From positions 21,449,048 to 21,513,047 of the forward strand of contig CM119268.1 in assembly GCA_051294375.1 (NCBI GenBank): 64,000 nt of DNA, read 5' to 3'. A program made the translations under genes and the position numbers. Shown one piece after another: positions 12,891 through 55,789 of this stretch. Origin of the DNA: Paraspadella gotoi (taxonomy: Eukaryota; Chaetognatha). Numbering within the stretch: the stretch's first letter is position 1; the number at the start of each line of letters is the position of its first letter. Below the pieces are notes generated by a model, which worked only from the letters and a program-made list of their open reading frames with translations, had not been told where the DNA came from and searched no databases.

Positions 12891-13929
12891 AATTTTATAA
12901 AAACAAAAATAGTTATATCTTTTTTTTAATCATTACGTAAATCCTTCATATCATACAGATCATACATATCATGTAGATAATATTCCATGTCATCGCTCCC
13001 ATGTCATGTCATGTCGTTCCATGTCATCACCTTCTTTCTCGTCGGTATAATTCCCGCTCTTCTCGTCCTCCACTCTCTTCCTTCTCGTAGCAACGAGAAG
13101 GCAAATCATTTGCGCTGAAGGGAAGCGATTCACGCAGACGTCGAGTCGGTTGACCACCACGCAATCCTTGAAGGGTGTGGCCGCATGGGTTCGTCCGGGG
13201 CACGTGACATGCAGGACTCATCGCAGCCCTGGGAGGTTGGGAGGAGGAGGAGGATGAGGAGAGGAGGAGGAGAAGAGGAGGAGAGGAGGGAAGAGGTTCA
13301 AAGTAGGGGAAGAATATCATGATGAATGAAAGAAAAAGTTATATTGTTTTAATTTACTAAGTTAAAAAGTTAATTCATGAGAAGCTATATCACGAGCATA
13401 AAAAGAAAGCATATCAAGAGAAAGAAAAAAACAAGACTGAATATAATTTTTTTTAAATATTATATTCTATGTAACGATTAACATTGTAATGAGGGAATTT
13501 GGACAGATTTGAGTTAATTCAATATCTTCAAATTTAAAAGAAACTAACATTTTGGCAGTCTTTATTTATACTAGGTTTCTTATACCCTAAAAATGTATTC
13601 ATTATCATTTAAGAATATCTTTTTTAGCATTATATATTACAAACATTTTAACCCATCTCACCACGCCTCACTTAAACTCCGGAACGTCTCCCTCACGCGC
13701 TCGCATCTCGATTCCCAACATCGGTGACCGGATGATGACGACTGTGCGGTTCGTACGTGTAGCATCGAGAGTCTTTTGCGGACAGATGTCGCTGGCGGGC
13801 AAGGGGTGCGGACAGTCGACGGCAGCGAATGATCGGACACCGAACAATCCTTTTCCCTGACGGCGTAGTGAAGCCTGGAAGAGGAAGAGGAAAGAAGGAG
13901 GAGGAGGAGGTAATAGTTTATACAATTTA

Positions 13930-13952
13930 CAGGCTACTGCTTTCTCTCTCTT

Positions 13953-14018
<66 letters not shown>

Positions 14019-14078
14019 TTCTTCTCAATAAATATCTAACTCTATCTCAATCCCTCTCTGTTTCTCTTCTTTCTTTCT

Positions 14079-14111
<33 letters not shown>

Positions 14112-14125
14112 TTTCTTTCTTTCTT
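13930..14125. repeat. (CT)n and (TTTC)n tracts, left arm
   Basis: Pyrimidine tract that on the transcribed minus strand is purine and starts close to the donor of the long repeat exon. The equivalent right-arm tract is at 22,660-22,757. Confidence 0.9.
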
Positions 14126-15689
14126 TTCTATGCTCACCGTATCCCTTCAAGTGGTTCGTCGCTCTGAGCAGACGCTTCCGTCTATTTGCGGCATCATCGC
14201 AGCATTTATATCCTTTGAGGCATTCGCAGTGATCCTCTGCACGTATTCGGGCATCCAGCGGTGCTCGGGGCATTCCGCCTCGTGGTCGAGAAAGGCGGAT
14301 GGCCGCAGATGGAAGAGCAATGGAGGAGGAGAGGAGGAGGAGGAGAAGAGGAAGAGGAGGAGGTAGAGGAGGTCTCGCTTGATTGGTGATGATGATTGCT
14401 GTGGCTGGAGGATCAGCATGCTGTCCCGTTAATTTACCATGGCTGGAGAAGCACCATGCTGTCCCGTTGATTCATCATGGTTTGAGAATGGGCATGGTGC
14501 CCGTTAAATGAGAATGGCTGGAGGTTTCGGCATGGTGCCCTGTTGTTGACCATGGCCTGGCGACCTTCCGATGCCGACGAGACCTGCGAAGGTGATGCCG
14601 ATCATCGCCCGATTTTTGACGATTGCCCGAAGTCTGATGATGACTGAGTCGCTATGGACAACGTCATGAATGGATGAAGAATGAGCCTCCACTCGATGAT
14701 GGAAAGATGATCCATCGTCCTTGATGAGCACCCTTAAACGGTTGCGGGAATCACGTGATTGAAAATCTGTGAAGGTCCATCTTTGTTGTCGCCGTCGTTG
14801 TTCATGTGAGTGATTTTTCCGTCACCAATGAAGTCGTTTCTGGTAGATCTTCGTCAAATGTTTTTTGGTGAATCGAGGACATTTTTGTTTTCACCGGAAA
14901 TCGATGCGTGATCCTTTTCGTTGGCCAAAGAAGATGGGTTCTGGCCAGGGTCATCATGGGCTTATTGGCCATGGTCATCGTTGGCTTCATGGCGATGATT
15001 CCACTTTATCTGCTGATCGGTTGTTGCCACAACGTGGTCCATTGGCTTTTTCTCAGCCTTAAGATTTGAGAGGTTCTCGTTGGCTTTCTCGTCAATTTAT
15101 TGTCATCCACGTGCAGATGTGAGGCTTCTGCTTTGCCTTCCACAATGGTGGCTCTTGGCAACCATATGCAATGTATCCGCTTTTTCATTCGATGTAGCTG
15201 TCGTTGCTACGCCAGTTATTGGCAATGACGAAGGTTTTTCGTCCACTTTCATTATTGGCGTTTTATGCATGGCCACTACTTTTTCGTTAGTTTTTCATCA
15301 TTGTGTCTTTCTGCCACATGATGCGGTTTTACGTCGCCGTCATCATTGGAGTTTTGGACATTGGTACAACTTTTCATTTGTCTTCGACATTGTCGCTTCC
15401 CCGGCCAATGGCATGACTACGGCTTCATCCGCCTTCATCATTGATCTTTTCCAGTCGACGTCATGGGCAACACCTTCTCGGTTGTCTTCATCTTTTATCG
15501 GAATGAGGTCGGGTTCCATCATCGCTTCACTCAGTGACTCTTCTTCGTTTGTGAATTTAAGTTTGGGAGAGACGATGGAAGATTCTTTGTCTCTATCTCG
15601 CGATAACGGGCTTCCTGGAATTAAGGGAAAAAGTTGAGAATATTGGGCCATATTTTTCAAAATGCGACACATTCAGAATGAATTCGAAG

Positions 15690-15920
15690 GTAAATTAGGT
15701 TAAATTAGGGTTAGGGAGAGAATACGGATTAGGTTAGGGATTAGGGTTAGGATTTGGTTAGGGAGAGATAGGTATTAGGTTAGGGATTAGGGTTAGGATT
15801 TGGTTAGAGAGAAGGGATTAGGTTTAGGGATTAGGATGGGATTTGGTTAGAGAGATAGGGATTAGGTTTGGAATTAGGGTAGGGATTTGGTTTGTTTGAG
15901 TGAGAGATTAGGCTTAGATA
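15690..15920. repeat. Degenerate TTAGGG-like tract, left arm
   Basis: Many ATTAGGGTTAGG-like units in intron 2 of the duplicated gene. The right-arm counterpart is 20,845-21,050. Confidence 0.85.
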
Positions 15921-16364
15921 TTAGTAATGATTAGGAAACGATACCAAATACTATTAAAGATTCTGTTATAAAATTGTTTTAACTCTTTTATAATTTAGTA
16001 TTTATTTAAAATCTTTCTAATTATTAACAAAATTAAAACTTTATTACAAAAGACGAGAACGTTGGCAAAAAAACAAAATAAAACAAAATTGAAGATTCTT
16101 ACCGGATAATTTCCAAAGTATGATCTTCTGTCGAATTCTTCTTTCGGCTCCTAAAAAAGTTAGTAACAGTATAATAATATAGGTTAACAGCTGAGAATAT
16201 ACAAACATCAGCATCGGGAACGAACCTATTCATATTAAAACGGTACTTAAATATAATTAGTTATTTATTTATTCTTTTTATGTTAAAGATGAATTTCACA
16301 ACAAAAAAAAACCAAAAAAAAAAAACAGTTGATCGAAAAAACAGTTTTATCAATTACATCCGGT

Positions 16365-16455
16365 ATTTTTTGACCAATTAAACTACATCCGGGTATTTTT
16401 TAGACCACGTCAATTACATCCGGATTTCCTTTACCACTCCTATAACATCCGGGCT
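16365..16455. repeat. Short tandem repeat with ACATCCGG motif, left arm
   Basis: Four units of about 25-30 bp, each with ACATCCGG, lying just inside intron 1. The right-arm copy is 20,283-20,395. Confidence 0.75.
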
Positions 16456-16825
16456 CTTACCGTGAGAGTCGACGACGACGAGAAGAAGACGAAGAGAAGA
16501 AAAGGACGAAAATCATCGTCCAATTTCGTTTGGGTTTTCTCATTTTTTATTTTAAATTTAATGTTTTTGGTTATAAATAATAAATAATGATAATGAGATC
16601 AGAGTCCCGATCTCTCATGGAGTCGGGTGAGGTTCTTTTCTCTCTCCTTCATTTGGTAAGGGTCTCTGTCTCTGTCTCTCTCACTTTCCGCAGCTCAAAA
16701 AAAGGTGAGGGCGTCGCCGCAAAAATGACGACGACGTCGAACGAAAAAAGCATCGACGCCCTTTCACTTACCCCGATCGCTTTTCAACGGGTGGGTTTTC
16801 TTTCGCGAAGGATCGTAAATTAGTC

Positions 16826-16848
16826 TCTCTCTCTCTTCTCTCTCTCTC

Positions 16849-16911
<63 letters not shown>

Positions 16912-16918
16912 TCTCTCT
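16826..16918. repeat. (CT)n microsatellite, left arm
   Basis: Long CT tract upstream of the left-arm start codon; its right-arm counterpart falls in and beside the N gap at 19,589-19,891. A second tract lies at 17,122-17,215 and a GA tract at 17,518-17,561, matching the other right-arm gaps. Confidence 0.9.
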
Positions 16919-17136
16919 TTATTTGCGAAACCAGTTCCTTTATTATATATATTTAATTTGTCAAGATTGTTTTTAGTTTAACACAATATAATTTCAAAAC
17001 GGAATCTAATTATTAACAAACTGTCAAACATGGAAATTAAATTTGAAAAAAATATAAGCAGCTTGATCAATTAAAATTAAGTTAATGTCTCGGAGGTTAT
17101 CGACTCAGCTCGTTTCTTCTCGTCTCTCTCTCTCTC

Positions 17137-17213
<77 letters not shown>

Positions 17214-17523
17214 ATACAATTACGTAAATAAAAAGTGGGAGTAAAAAGTACCTGAAATATGGAGAAAAATTAAATATAGGAAAAAAAGCCTACAATTGAT
17301 ATAAAAATAAAACTAGTATATAAAAATGGCGAAATGAAACGTCAGTACTTAAACATATTTTAAATTGCCTTTTTTAAAATTAAATTAGTTTTGTTTTCTT
17401 GTTTAAACTCTAGATTTTGAAAATTAAATCGCCAACCCTAGCGAATTTAATTTAAGGGAAAAAAAACAGTAAAAAATATTCGACCCTTCGAAACGTCCTC
17501 TCTCCGCAGGGGGCTAGTGAGAG

Positions 17524-17561
<38 letters not shown>

Positions 17562-18012
17562 TTGTAAACCTCTAATAAAATTGGATCGGTCCTCAACGTA
17601 AGATTTAAAAACTAGTTATCGGTTCCATTTGAATTGCGTCGACGTCTGGTTGCGCGCAAAATTCTGCGAGATTCATTTGTTGATTACAAATGTTTTTAAA
17701 AAGTCCCGCTACGAGTCGGAGGAACAAGTCAGGAAAACTTATTTAAACAAAACAGCAATTATTTATTCTATATGTATCATTGAAGAAAGACGAAGAAACT
17801 GATAAAATTTATGTTTGTTTTGTTTGTTATGTTCTTAGGTTCGTGATAAAATCACCGTGATAAATTAGTGTATTTTTACAACTTCGGTTTTCAGACATTA
17901 CAAATACAAATGTAATATATCAGTGTGGCAGTTTATTTACATTTGTTTAGATTTTGTAATAGTCAAGAGATAATTTGAACTCTTTGCTTTTTAGATTGTC
18001 AACGAAGAGTCC

Positions 18013-18652
18013 TATGGTGGACTATAATCCACCAACCGTTCATCAGCGGCCATTGTGCCGGAGGCAAGCCATCGCCTCCCAACCCAAAGGCGCGGGGTCT
18101 CTAGCCCGGTGGTCGTCTGGCAGTTAAGAGGGACGGGCGCTTTAACCGCCTGTAACACGGGTGTTACAGCTTGATCCGAAGCTCATGGACTGCTTATATT
18201 GAACGGTTCTGTCACTAACTCATAACAATAATTACGTCTCTTCATTGGTGAGCCGACTTCGAACACAACAGCAACAACAATACTTTCAGGCGACATGCCT
18301 CAACCTGGCGATGCACTTTCACCCACAACACATCAGGCGACATGCTCAACTTTGGTGACGATCTTTCCACCAACAACAACAATTCACTGAAGAGACGCAA
18401 CAGACTTCTCCTACGGAGGGGGGATGTATGGTGGACTAAAATCCACAAACGTTCATCAGTGGCCATTGGTGCCGGAGGCAAGTCATCGCCTCCCAACCCA
18501 AAGGTCCGGGTTTTAGCCGGTGGTCGTCTGGCAGTTAAGAGGGACGGGGCGCTTAACCCGCCTGTAACATGGTGTTACAGCCTGGTCCGAAGCTCAGCTT
18601 ACATTGAACGGTTCTGTCCACCAACACATAACAAATATCACTGTCTCTTCAG
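18013..18652 (+). mobile_element. TRIM-like miniature LTR retrotransposon in the palindrome spacer
   Basis: Two direct repeats of about 230 bp (18,013-18,244 and 18,425-18,652) flank only 180 bp. The internal part opens with TTGGTGAGCCGAC directly after the left LTR, in the position and style of a primer-binding region. It ends in the purine run GGAGGGGGGA directly before the right LTR, as a polypurine tract should. The right LTR starts TGTATGG and ends TTCA; the left LTR seems to have lost its first two bases. GTCC flanks both sides (18,009-18,012 and 18,653-18,656) as a target duplication. There is no gag or pol, so it would depend on another element. A related LTR end is seen near 41,195-41,235. 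Confidence 0.75.
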
Positions 18653-18881
18653 TCCTATATTAAAACCAAAGAATTAACTTTCCAGGATTCTTTGCTGTTT
18701 TGTTTAAATAAGTTTTCCTGACTTGTTCCTCCGACGAGCGGGACTTTTTAAAAACATTTGTAATCAACAAATGAATCTCGCAGAATTTTGCGCGCAACCA
18801 GACGTCGACGCAATTCAAATGGAACCGATCACTAGTTTTAAATCTTACGTTGAGGACCGATCCAATTTTATTTAGAGGTTT

Positions 18882-18918
<37 letters not shown>

Positions 18919-19137
18919 NNNNNNNNNNNNNNNNNNNNNNNNNNNNNNNNNNNNNNNNNNNNNNNNNNNNNNNNNNNNNNNNNNNNNNNNNNNNNNNNNN
19001 NNNNNNNNNNNNNNNNNNNNNNNNNNNNNNNNNNNNNNNNNNNNNNNNNNNNNNNNNNNNNNNNNNNNNNNNNNNNNNNNNNNNNNNNNNNNNNNNNNNN
19101 NNNNNNNNNNNNNNNNNNNNNNNNNNNNNNNNNNNNN
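18919..19137. other. Assembly gap (219 N)
   Basis: Run of N directly after a CT microsatellite at 18,889-18,918. Confidence 0.98.
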
Positions 19138-19339
19138 TAGAGTTTAAAACAAGAAAACAAAACTAATTTAATTTTAAAAAGGCAATTTAAAATATGTTTA
19201 AGTACTGACGTTTCATTTCGCCATTTTTATATACTAGTTTTTATTTTTATATCAATTGTAGGCTTTTTTTCCTATATTTAATTTTTTTCTCCATATTTCA
19301 GGTACTTTTTACTCCCACTTTTTATTTACGTAATTGTAT

Positions 19340-19495
19340 NNNNNNNNNNNNNNNNNNNNNNNNNNNNNNNNNNNNNNNNNNNNNNNNNNNNNNNNNNNNN
19401 NNNNNNNNNNNNNNNNNNNNNNNNNNNNNNNNNNNNNNNNNNNNNNNNNNNNNNNNNNNNNNNNNNNNNNNNNNNNNNNNNNNNNNNNNNNNNNN
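19340..19495. other. Assembly gap (156 N)
   Basis: Run of N followed by a GA microsatellite; it corresponds to the CT tract at 17,122-17,215 in the left arm. Confidence 0.98.
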
Positions 19496-19588
19496 GAGAG
19501 AGAGAGAGAGAGAGAGAAACGAGCTGAGTCGATAACCTCCGAGACATTAACTTAATTTTAATTTGATTCAAGCTGCCTTATATTTTTT

Positions 19589-19891
19589 NNNNNNNNNNNN
19601 NNNNNNNNNNNNNNNNNNNNNNNNNNNNNNNNNNNNNNNNNNNNNNNNNNNNNNNNNNNNNNNNNNNNNNNNNNNNNNNNNNNNNNNNNNNNNNNNNNNN
19701 NNNNNNNNNNNNNNNNNNNNNNNNNNNNNNNNNNNNNNNNNNNNNNNNNNNNNNNNNNNNNNNNNNNNNNNNNNNNNNNNNNNNNNNNNNNNNNNNNNNN
19801 NNNNNNNNNNNNNNNNNNNNNNNNNNNNNNNNNNNNNNNNNNNNNNNNNNNNNNNNNNNNNNNNNNNNNNNNNNNNNNNNNNNNNNNNNNN
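19589..19891. other. Assembly gap (303 N)
   Basis: Run of N ending in a GA microsatellite, about 300 bp upstream of the start codon of the main gene. Promoter elements may be hidden here. Confidence 0.98.
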
Positions 19892-20190
19892 GAGAGAGAG
19901 AGAGAGACTTAATTACGATCCTTCGCGAAAGAAAACCCACCCGTTGAAAAGCGATCGGGTAAGTGAAAGGGCGTCGATGCTTTTTCGTTCGACGTCGTCG
20001 TCATTTTGCGGGCGACGCCCTCACCTTTTTTTGAGTGCGGAAAGTGAGAGAGACAGAGACAGAGACACCTTACCAAATGAAGGAGAGAGGAAAAGAAACC
20101 TCACCCGACTCCATCGAGAGATCGGGACTCTGATCTCATTATCATTATTATTATTATTAATAACAAAAACAATTAAATTAAAATTAAAAA

Positions 20191-50966
<30,776 letters not shown>

Positions 50967-51188
50967 TGTCGCCTTAATCCACGGGAAAAGACAAAGTTTC
51001 AGCAAACTTTACTAAAACAGGACAACTTAACAAGAAAAAATACAAATTTTCAAGTTTAACATTACATTGTTTTACCCTTTCCTTTTGTATTTTTCTGAAT
51101 TCCTGTAGTCGCTCTGTTAATAGTTAATTTTTTTAATGTTTCCTTCTGCATCTTGATCATATTTATTTTTAGATACAAACAATTGAAC

Positions 51189-51194
51189 AATAAA
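51189..51194 (+). terminator. Poly(A) signal AATAAA of the main gene
   Basis: First canonical AATAAA after the stop, 223 bp downstream of it, in GAACAATAAAACG. The 3' UTR would be about 250 bp. Confidence 0.6.
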
Positions 51195-51539
51195 ACGTTC
51201 AAAACCGGAACTGCTAAGAAAATTTGAGAGATTGAGAACATGTATGATACTTATCTAATTTTAAGTTATTTTGAGTGAAAAGGACACTCTTTTTTATCTA
51301 GTTTATTTTTTATACCGGTAGTTAGCTTATTTCAGAAAAAAGTACAGGAATAAAAGCTGGTTGGAGGGTGTTGGAAAATCTGTGGATTCAAAGACTTGAG
51401 GCTGAGTGCTGATCGCGTTAGAAAATCTGGGTGCTATTTTCCGAATGTGCCCCATTTCTGTTCCTAATCCCTGAATTTAATTTAATTTTTATTTTTATTT
51501 TTTACTAACATTTGTATAATTTCTTTCTTTCATTGTGTT

Positions 51540-51725
51540 TGGAAATTTGTTTGAAGGAAGAAAATTTATTTTGTTTACAAACAACGAATTTAATGGGAAA
51601 CATTAATAACAGACAAGTTTTTACTTATAAGCAAGCCTTCATCAGCGCAAATTTAAAAAAGTCAAAACATATTTGTTATTAATGTTACAAATTAAATTCA
51701 TTGTTTGTAACAAAATACATTTTCT
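51540..51725. repeat. Imperfect foldback with hammerhead-like motif
   Basis: Arms near 51,545-51,612 (AAGGAAGAAAATTTATTTTG to AACATTAATAAC) and 51,670-51,725 are imperfect reverse complements. The loop, read on the minus strand, has CTGATGAAGGCTTGC and later AAAACTTGTC. CTGATGA is the intact first block of a hammerhead core; GAAA is altered. Confidence 0.6.
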
Positions 51726-51764
51726 TTCTTCAAATAAGATCTTTTACTAAAAATGTTATTTAAT

Positions 51765-51950
51765 CCCTAACCCTAATCCTAATTTTAATTCCACATCCCT
51801 AATTTTTAACTATAATCCTCAACCTTATTTCCTAAGCCTAAAACCTAATCTTTAACCTTAATGCCGAACCAAAACTACAACCTAATCATTAACTTAATCC
51901 CTATCCTTAATCCCTAACCTAATGCTTAACTTAATTCTTATTATTAACTT
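51765..51950. repeat. Degenerate CCCTAA-like tract downstream of the gene
   Basis: Units such as CCCTAACCCTAATCC decaying rightwards. A second, oppositely oriented TTAGGG-like tract lies at 52,545-52,665. Confidence 0.8.
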
Positions 51951-51967
51951 TTAATATTAGTTTTAAA

Positions 51968-53982
51968 CTAACTGTATTCAGAATTCAAATCGAAATGGAG
52001 CGCTTTTGAATATTATATTATGGGTGAATTGATGAGATTTTGGGAACGTGATGTCTGTACGGTTAGAAAAGTGCGTACAAAAGGGACTTTTAAGTTTTAA
52101 GTTTTTTAAATGGACGTGATGACGCTTTTTAAATAAGCTCCAAGAATTAGGTAGGATAATTATTAATTAATCATGCATTGACAAAACGCGTAAAACTTGA
52201 TCGTTTTGAAAAGAGAGAATTTTTGGATTTTCTTCCTCTGATTCTTCGACACATCGATTAGAACGTCATTTTTGGGAGTGTTAAGCTCCATTTTTTATGA
52301 ACTTTATACATAAAATTGAAAAATAGTGATAAGAAAAGCAAACAATTGTGAAGCTGAATTTTAAAAACGGATAAGTAGATTCTTTGATTAACGTTTGGGC
52401 CTTTTTAATCATCGATGCCCCCTCGAATATGACGGTGCAGCGAATATCTCTTGCTCTCTCCGGCTTGATGATTAAGAATCAGGATTTGTATTAGGATTGA
52501 CAAAAACGACGACGATAATTTGAACGATGGATTAATTGTTTAGGGTTTCGGTTAGGGATAAGGTTAGTTTAAGGGATAGATATTAGGGATTAGGGTTGGG
52601 ATTAGGGTTAGGGATTAGGATTGTGATTAAGGGTGGGATTAGGGTAAGGGATTAGGGTCATTTTTCCCGACGCTACTTTTGCAACAATAAAATTGTGGCT
52701 TGCTGGATGAAAGAAAGAATTAAGTCTCCGTCAGGATCGGGATCGACAGAAACGACGACGATAATTTGAACGATGGAGGAAGCAGTAGCGACGGTGAGAG
52801 CGACGACAAAAGGAGTGACGCATAAAACGACGATGGAAGTTATAAAAGATACAATTTTTGTGCATGTGTTTGAGTCCGCTGCTTCAGGACCCGCAGCAAG
52901 GGGGCTTCTTTGAAAAAAAGTGCCATTTGTTCACCACAACTCCGTTGTTACTAGAAACTAATTATAAACTAAATTAAATAATTGAAGAGTCATAATAAAT
53001 GTAAAAAAAGAGTTTATTCTCGTTTCTGTATTCGAAAAAAAATGATAAAAAGAAAAAACATTAAAAAAACAGGTTTACTCGATCCCCCGCGTTTGTTGAC
53101 CAAGAAAATAAAAAATAAAAAAAAAATTATTTATTGATCGACGAAGGAAAGAAAGAAAGAAAGAAAAACGGGTAATTGCATTGACGAGTAAAAAATTGTG
53201 TACAAGAATTTTAAATTTAACACGATTCATTGAAATATAAATAAATAATAAACTTTAAAAAAGAGGTACGTAGGCGATTTGAAATAACTTTTTATATGAA
53301 ATTGGTACAACCAATATAATATTAACCATTCATTTAATAAATAAGCTATCTTGCCCCTGACTTTGGACAGGCTTTGGTGGTTTAAGGCCTGAATAAGTTC
53401 TGTTCAACATTTTCGGCATCGATGATCAAATGATGCAATGTTATTCTCAAGTTTTATCCCTTAAAGATGAACAACAAAATGTGAGGGAAACCCGCAGTCT
53501 TAAATGATGACAATTTTATATGATGCAGATTTCTCAATTGGTAAAAACTTGAATTATGACTCTGATTATTGATACTATGATTTTAATCCTAGTTACAAAC
53601 GGAATAAAGATTTTCGTTTGAAAATTAGAGATTTCGAAGACCTTGAAATCAATCGCCCAAAAAAAACATTTATGACCCTGAGGTCATTCGGCCACTTTAA
53701 CCCTTCGCCCATCCCCGTTGGCTCAGGACAGGACGGCATGTGTTCCTCACCCACAATCTGAACTTAAGTAACAACAATTCAAGACCGTGATGTAAAGATA
53801 ATAATAATATTTTTTTATCTATTTTTTGTTTGTTTCTGTTGTCTGTTATTGCGTGGAAAAGAAGAATAAATTAGTAATTTTAACTTTTATTTTTCAGGTC
53901 ACCCACTTGACTGGCGACGAAACTGCCAAAGTCCAAAGTCTACTCTTCCCACCACACATCCCCCACACTTCTTGTGGTCAAC
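51968..53982. other. Intergenic region between the two plus-strand genes
   Basis: No phased exon recognised. It contains the TTAGGG-like tract at 52,545-52,665, two related segments around 52,480 and 52,740 sharing ACGACGACGATAATTTGAAC, and a partial family B repeat at 53,295-53,392. The likely 5' UTR of the next gene starts at or before 53,899 after a TTTTTCAG acceptor-like site. Confidence 0.55.
53295..53392 (-). repeat. Dispersed repeat family B, partial copy
   Basis: Reverse-oriented fragment from GAAATTGGTACAACCAAT to GGTTTAAGGCCT. Confidence 0.85.
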
Positions 53983-54170
53983 ATGTGGAACCCGAAATTT
54001 CGGTTTCCGCCGAAGACGAAGGAAGTTGAATTCTCGATAATGGAAGATTATTACTACGACTCTGAATATCTGGACTGGAAAAGGAGAGCCTGCAATAAAG
54101 ACACGCTGGAAGCCTCGACCGAGCCCATATTGCGTAGCAGGAAAGTAGAGAGAGAGGGGGTGTAGGGAGG

Positions 54171-54205
<35 letters not shown>

Positions 54206-54945
54206 TTCTACGTTATTATATTTTTATTTGCCTTCCTCAGAGTAAATCCGAAAGAATACCCCAAATTTGAAGAATGGGAAAGAATCCACAGAGGTTATTT
54301 CTCGTTTCCATCGGAGAAGCTATTTTTAGTCACGGCTGCAGACTTACAGACTGTCCGTGTCTGACTATCCGTCTGTATTTCGCCAAGTCTGTGTTCATTA
54401 AGTGAAATAGAGTATAAATCGTTACGGAAAATGGCGCTGGAGTCTAAATTATGCTTTTTCAGAGATCTAATGAAAAAAGAGTAATATTAGTTCTGAATGA
54501 GAAAGAGGTACACCTAAAAGTTAAGAGAAATGTTGTTGAAGAGACATCATATGCACAGGAGATAGTAATATTATGTAATGATGAAAGAGAAAGAAATAGA
54601 ATGCGGAAACCAGAAGGGCATAAAGAAAAATATGATTATAATACGTATAAAGGTTACAAGATTTACCATATTTTTGGGAAAAAAATGTTTATTTATTTAA
54701 TTTTAGCATATTTGTAAATATTTTAAGGGGTGAGAGAGGTTGTCTTCTAGATATATAACACAATGTTAATAAACTTTCTGTCTGGTATTTCCATATAAAA
54801 TACATACATGTAATAAATAAAGTTTAACTTTACTTAATCCTGATTCTTTATGACTTTTATTTTCACTTTCTTAACTTCTAGAAGTCAAGTTTGATGACGA
54901 GTTCTTGAAACCAAAATCAATTTTGGAGGAAATGAACAAAAGGAT
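53983..54945 (+). CDS. Unrecognised small gene, three phased exons (3' end not found)
   Basis: Exon 53,983-54,161 starts at an ATG with an in-frame stop upstream, encodes MWNPKFRFPPKTKEVEFS and an acidic/aromatic stretch (MEDYYYDSEYLDWKRR), and uses the donor GT-GTAGGG. Exon 54,241-54,293 (KEYPKFEEWERIHR) and exon 54,882-54,945 (KFDDEFLKPKSILEEMNKR) join in phases 2 and 1. About 98 residues are visible, highly charged, with no signal peptide, membrane segment or Cys pattern, so it is probably cytoplasmic or nuclear. The last donor is GTGAGT, so more exons follow, perhaps in the gapped region. A GA tract again follows the first donor. A competing donor at 54,145 would break the phase. I do not recognise the family. 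Confidence 0.55.
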
Positions 54946-55789
54946 GTGAGTACTAGAATTAACTGGGTTTTTCAAAAACCAGAAGGGAAAATTAAATTTT
55001 ATTTAACATGTATTTTTTAATAACCTTTAAAATTATTTTTTAAAGATCCAGCTATCCTTTTGAATTTTAATTTTAATTTTAATTTTTTTAAATTTTTAAT
55101 CTACAACAAGGAATAAACTATAAAGAATATTAGAAGAAAGAAGATTAGTCTTAAAGTAATCAGATTTCTTCATGTTCAGCTTTACGGTAGAGTATTACAT
55201 TTTAAACAAGTTTGAGCAAACAATGTCGGTTCTGCCTACGATAATTACGCTAATTACGATAATCAGCTAATCAGATGATAAATGACGATAATTCTTTCAA
55301 TTTGTGATCATAACAGATCGTACCATGCCAAACCAATGGCTGCGCATATACATGTAAATCGCTTGCAAGTGATTAAACTGAACTGCACCATTTTTCCACT
55401 TGCATCATTTTTTTACTTGCATCATTTTTTTAATTTGCAACATTTTTTTAATTCGCACATTTTTTCAACTTGCACCATTTTTTTAACTTACATCATTTTT
55501 TCAACTTGTATCATTTTTTAATTTAATTAATTAATCAATTAATTAACTAATTAAAACATTTATGAGTAAGCATAAATAATAAAATTTCAAGTCAACTTTT
55601 TTCATGCAAACTCATTTCCACTCCTCGATTCCATCTAAACTTTATATTCTACTTAATCACACACTTTCCTACCCACACACAAAATTTCATCTCAATCTAT
55701 CCACCCAATTATTATTAATTAGTGTAATTTTGTGTTAAAATTAGTAAAAAGATTTAAGTAAACGTGACTTATGTTTTTTNNNNNNNNNN
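54946..55789. other. AT-rich region with poly-T/TTGCA repeat
   Basis: From 55,385 to 55,520 there are about eight units of CATTTTTTTCAACTTG type. The Phe/His-rich frame across it is an artefact. A 10-N gap lies at 55,780-55,789. Confidence 0.7.

Larger units (their letters stand above)
9593..16543 (-). pseudogene. Truncated, frameshifted second copy of the Kazal-PLAT gene (5' part)
   Basis: Minus-strand copy of the first exons of the gene starting at 20,191. Matching exons in transcription order: signal peptide 16,543-16,461; 16,150-16,103; Met/Lys and His/Ser repeats plus first cysteines 15,614-14,138; Cys-rich exons 13,874-13,672, 13,228-13,031, 12,503-12,368, 11,049-10,883 and 10,795-10,703; Kazal exons near 10,552-10,392, 10,251-10,096 and 10,008-9,856; and the start of a fourth to 9,593. 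The large repeat exon is split among several frames by small indels, and no PLAT exon follows. It is either a real head-to-head partial duplication that has decayed or an unpolished assembly copy of the same locus. Some of its bases keep frame where the right-hand copy loses it, for example around exon 6, which favours read error in both copies. Confidence 0.75.
9593..17758 (-). repeat. Left arm of a large inverted duplication
   Basis: Reverse complement of 18,692-27,757. Exons, introns, microsatellites and dispersed elements occur in the same order. Inner breakpoint: both arms share AAACAAAACAGCAA and then diverge. Outer breakpoint: homology stops inside the fourth Kazal exon beside a gap. 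Differences are dominated by one- or two-base indels and by length changes in simple repeats; the tetranucleotide array is about 0.97 kb here and about 1.7 kb in the other arm. Confidence 0.93.

Noticed and set aside
54451-54717. 88-codon open frame inside the second intron of the small downstream gene
   Set aside because: It is charged and could be coding, but it has no family, no splice support and lies between two exons that already join in phase.
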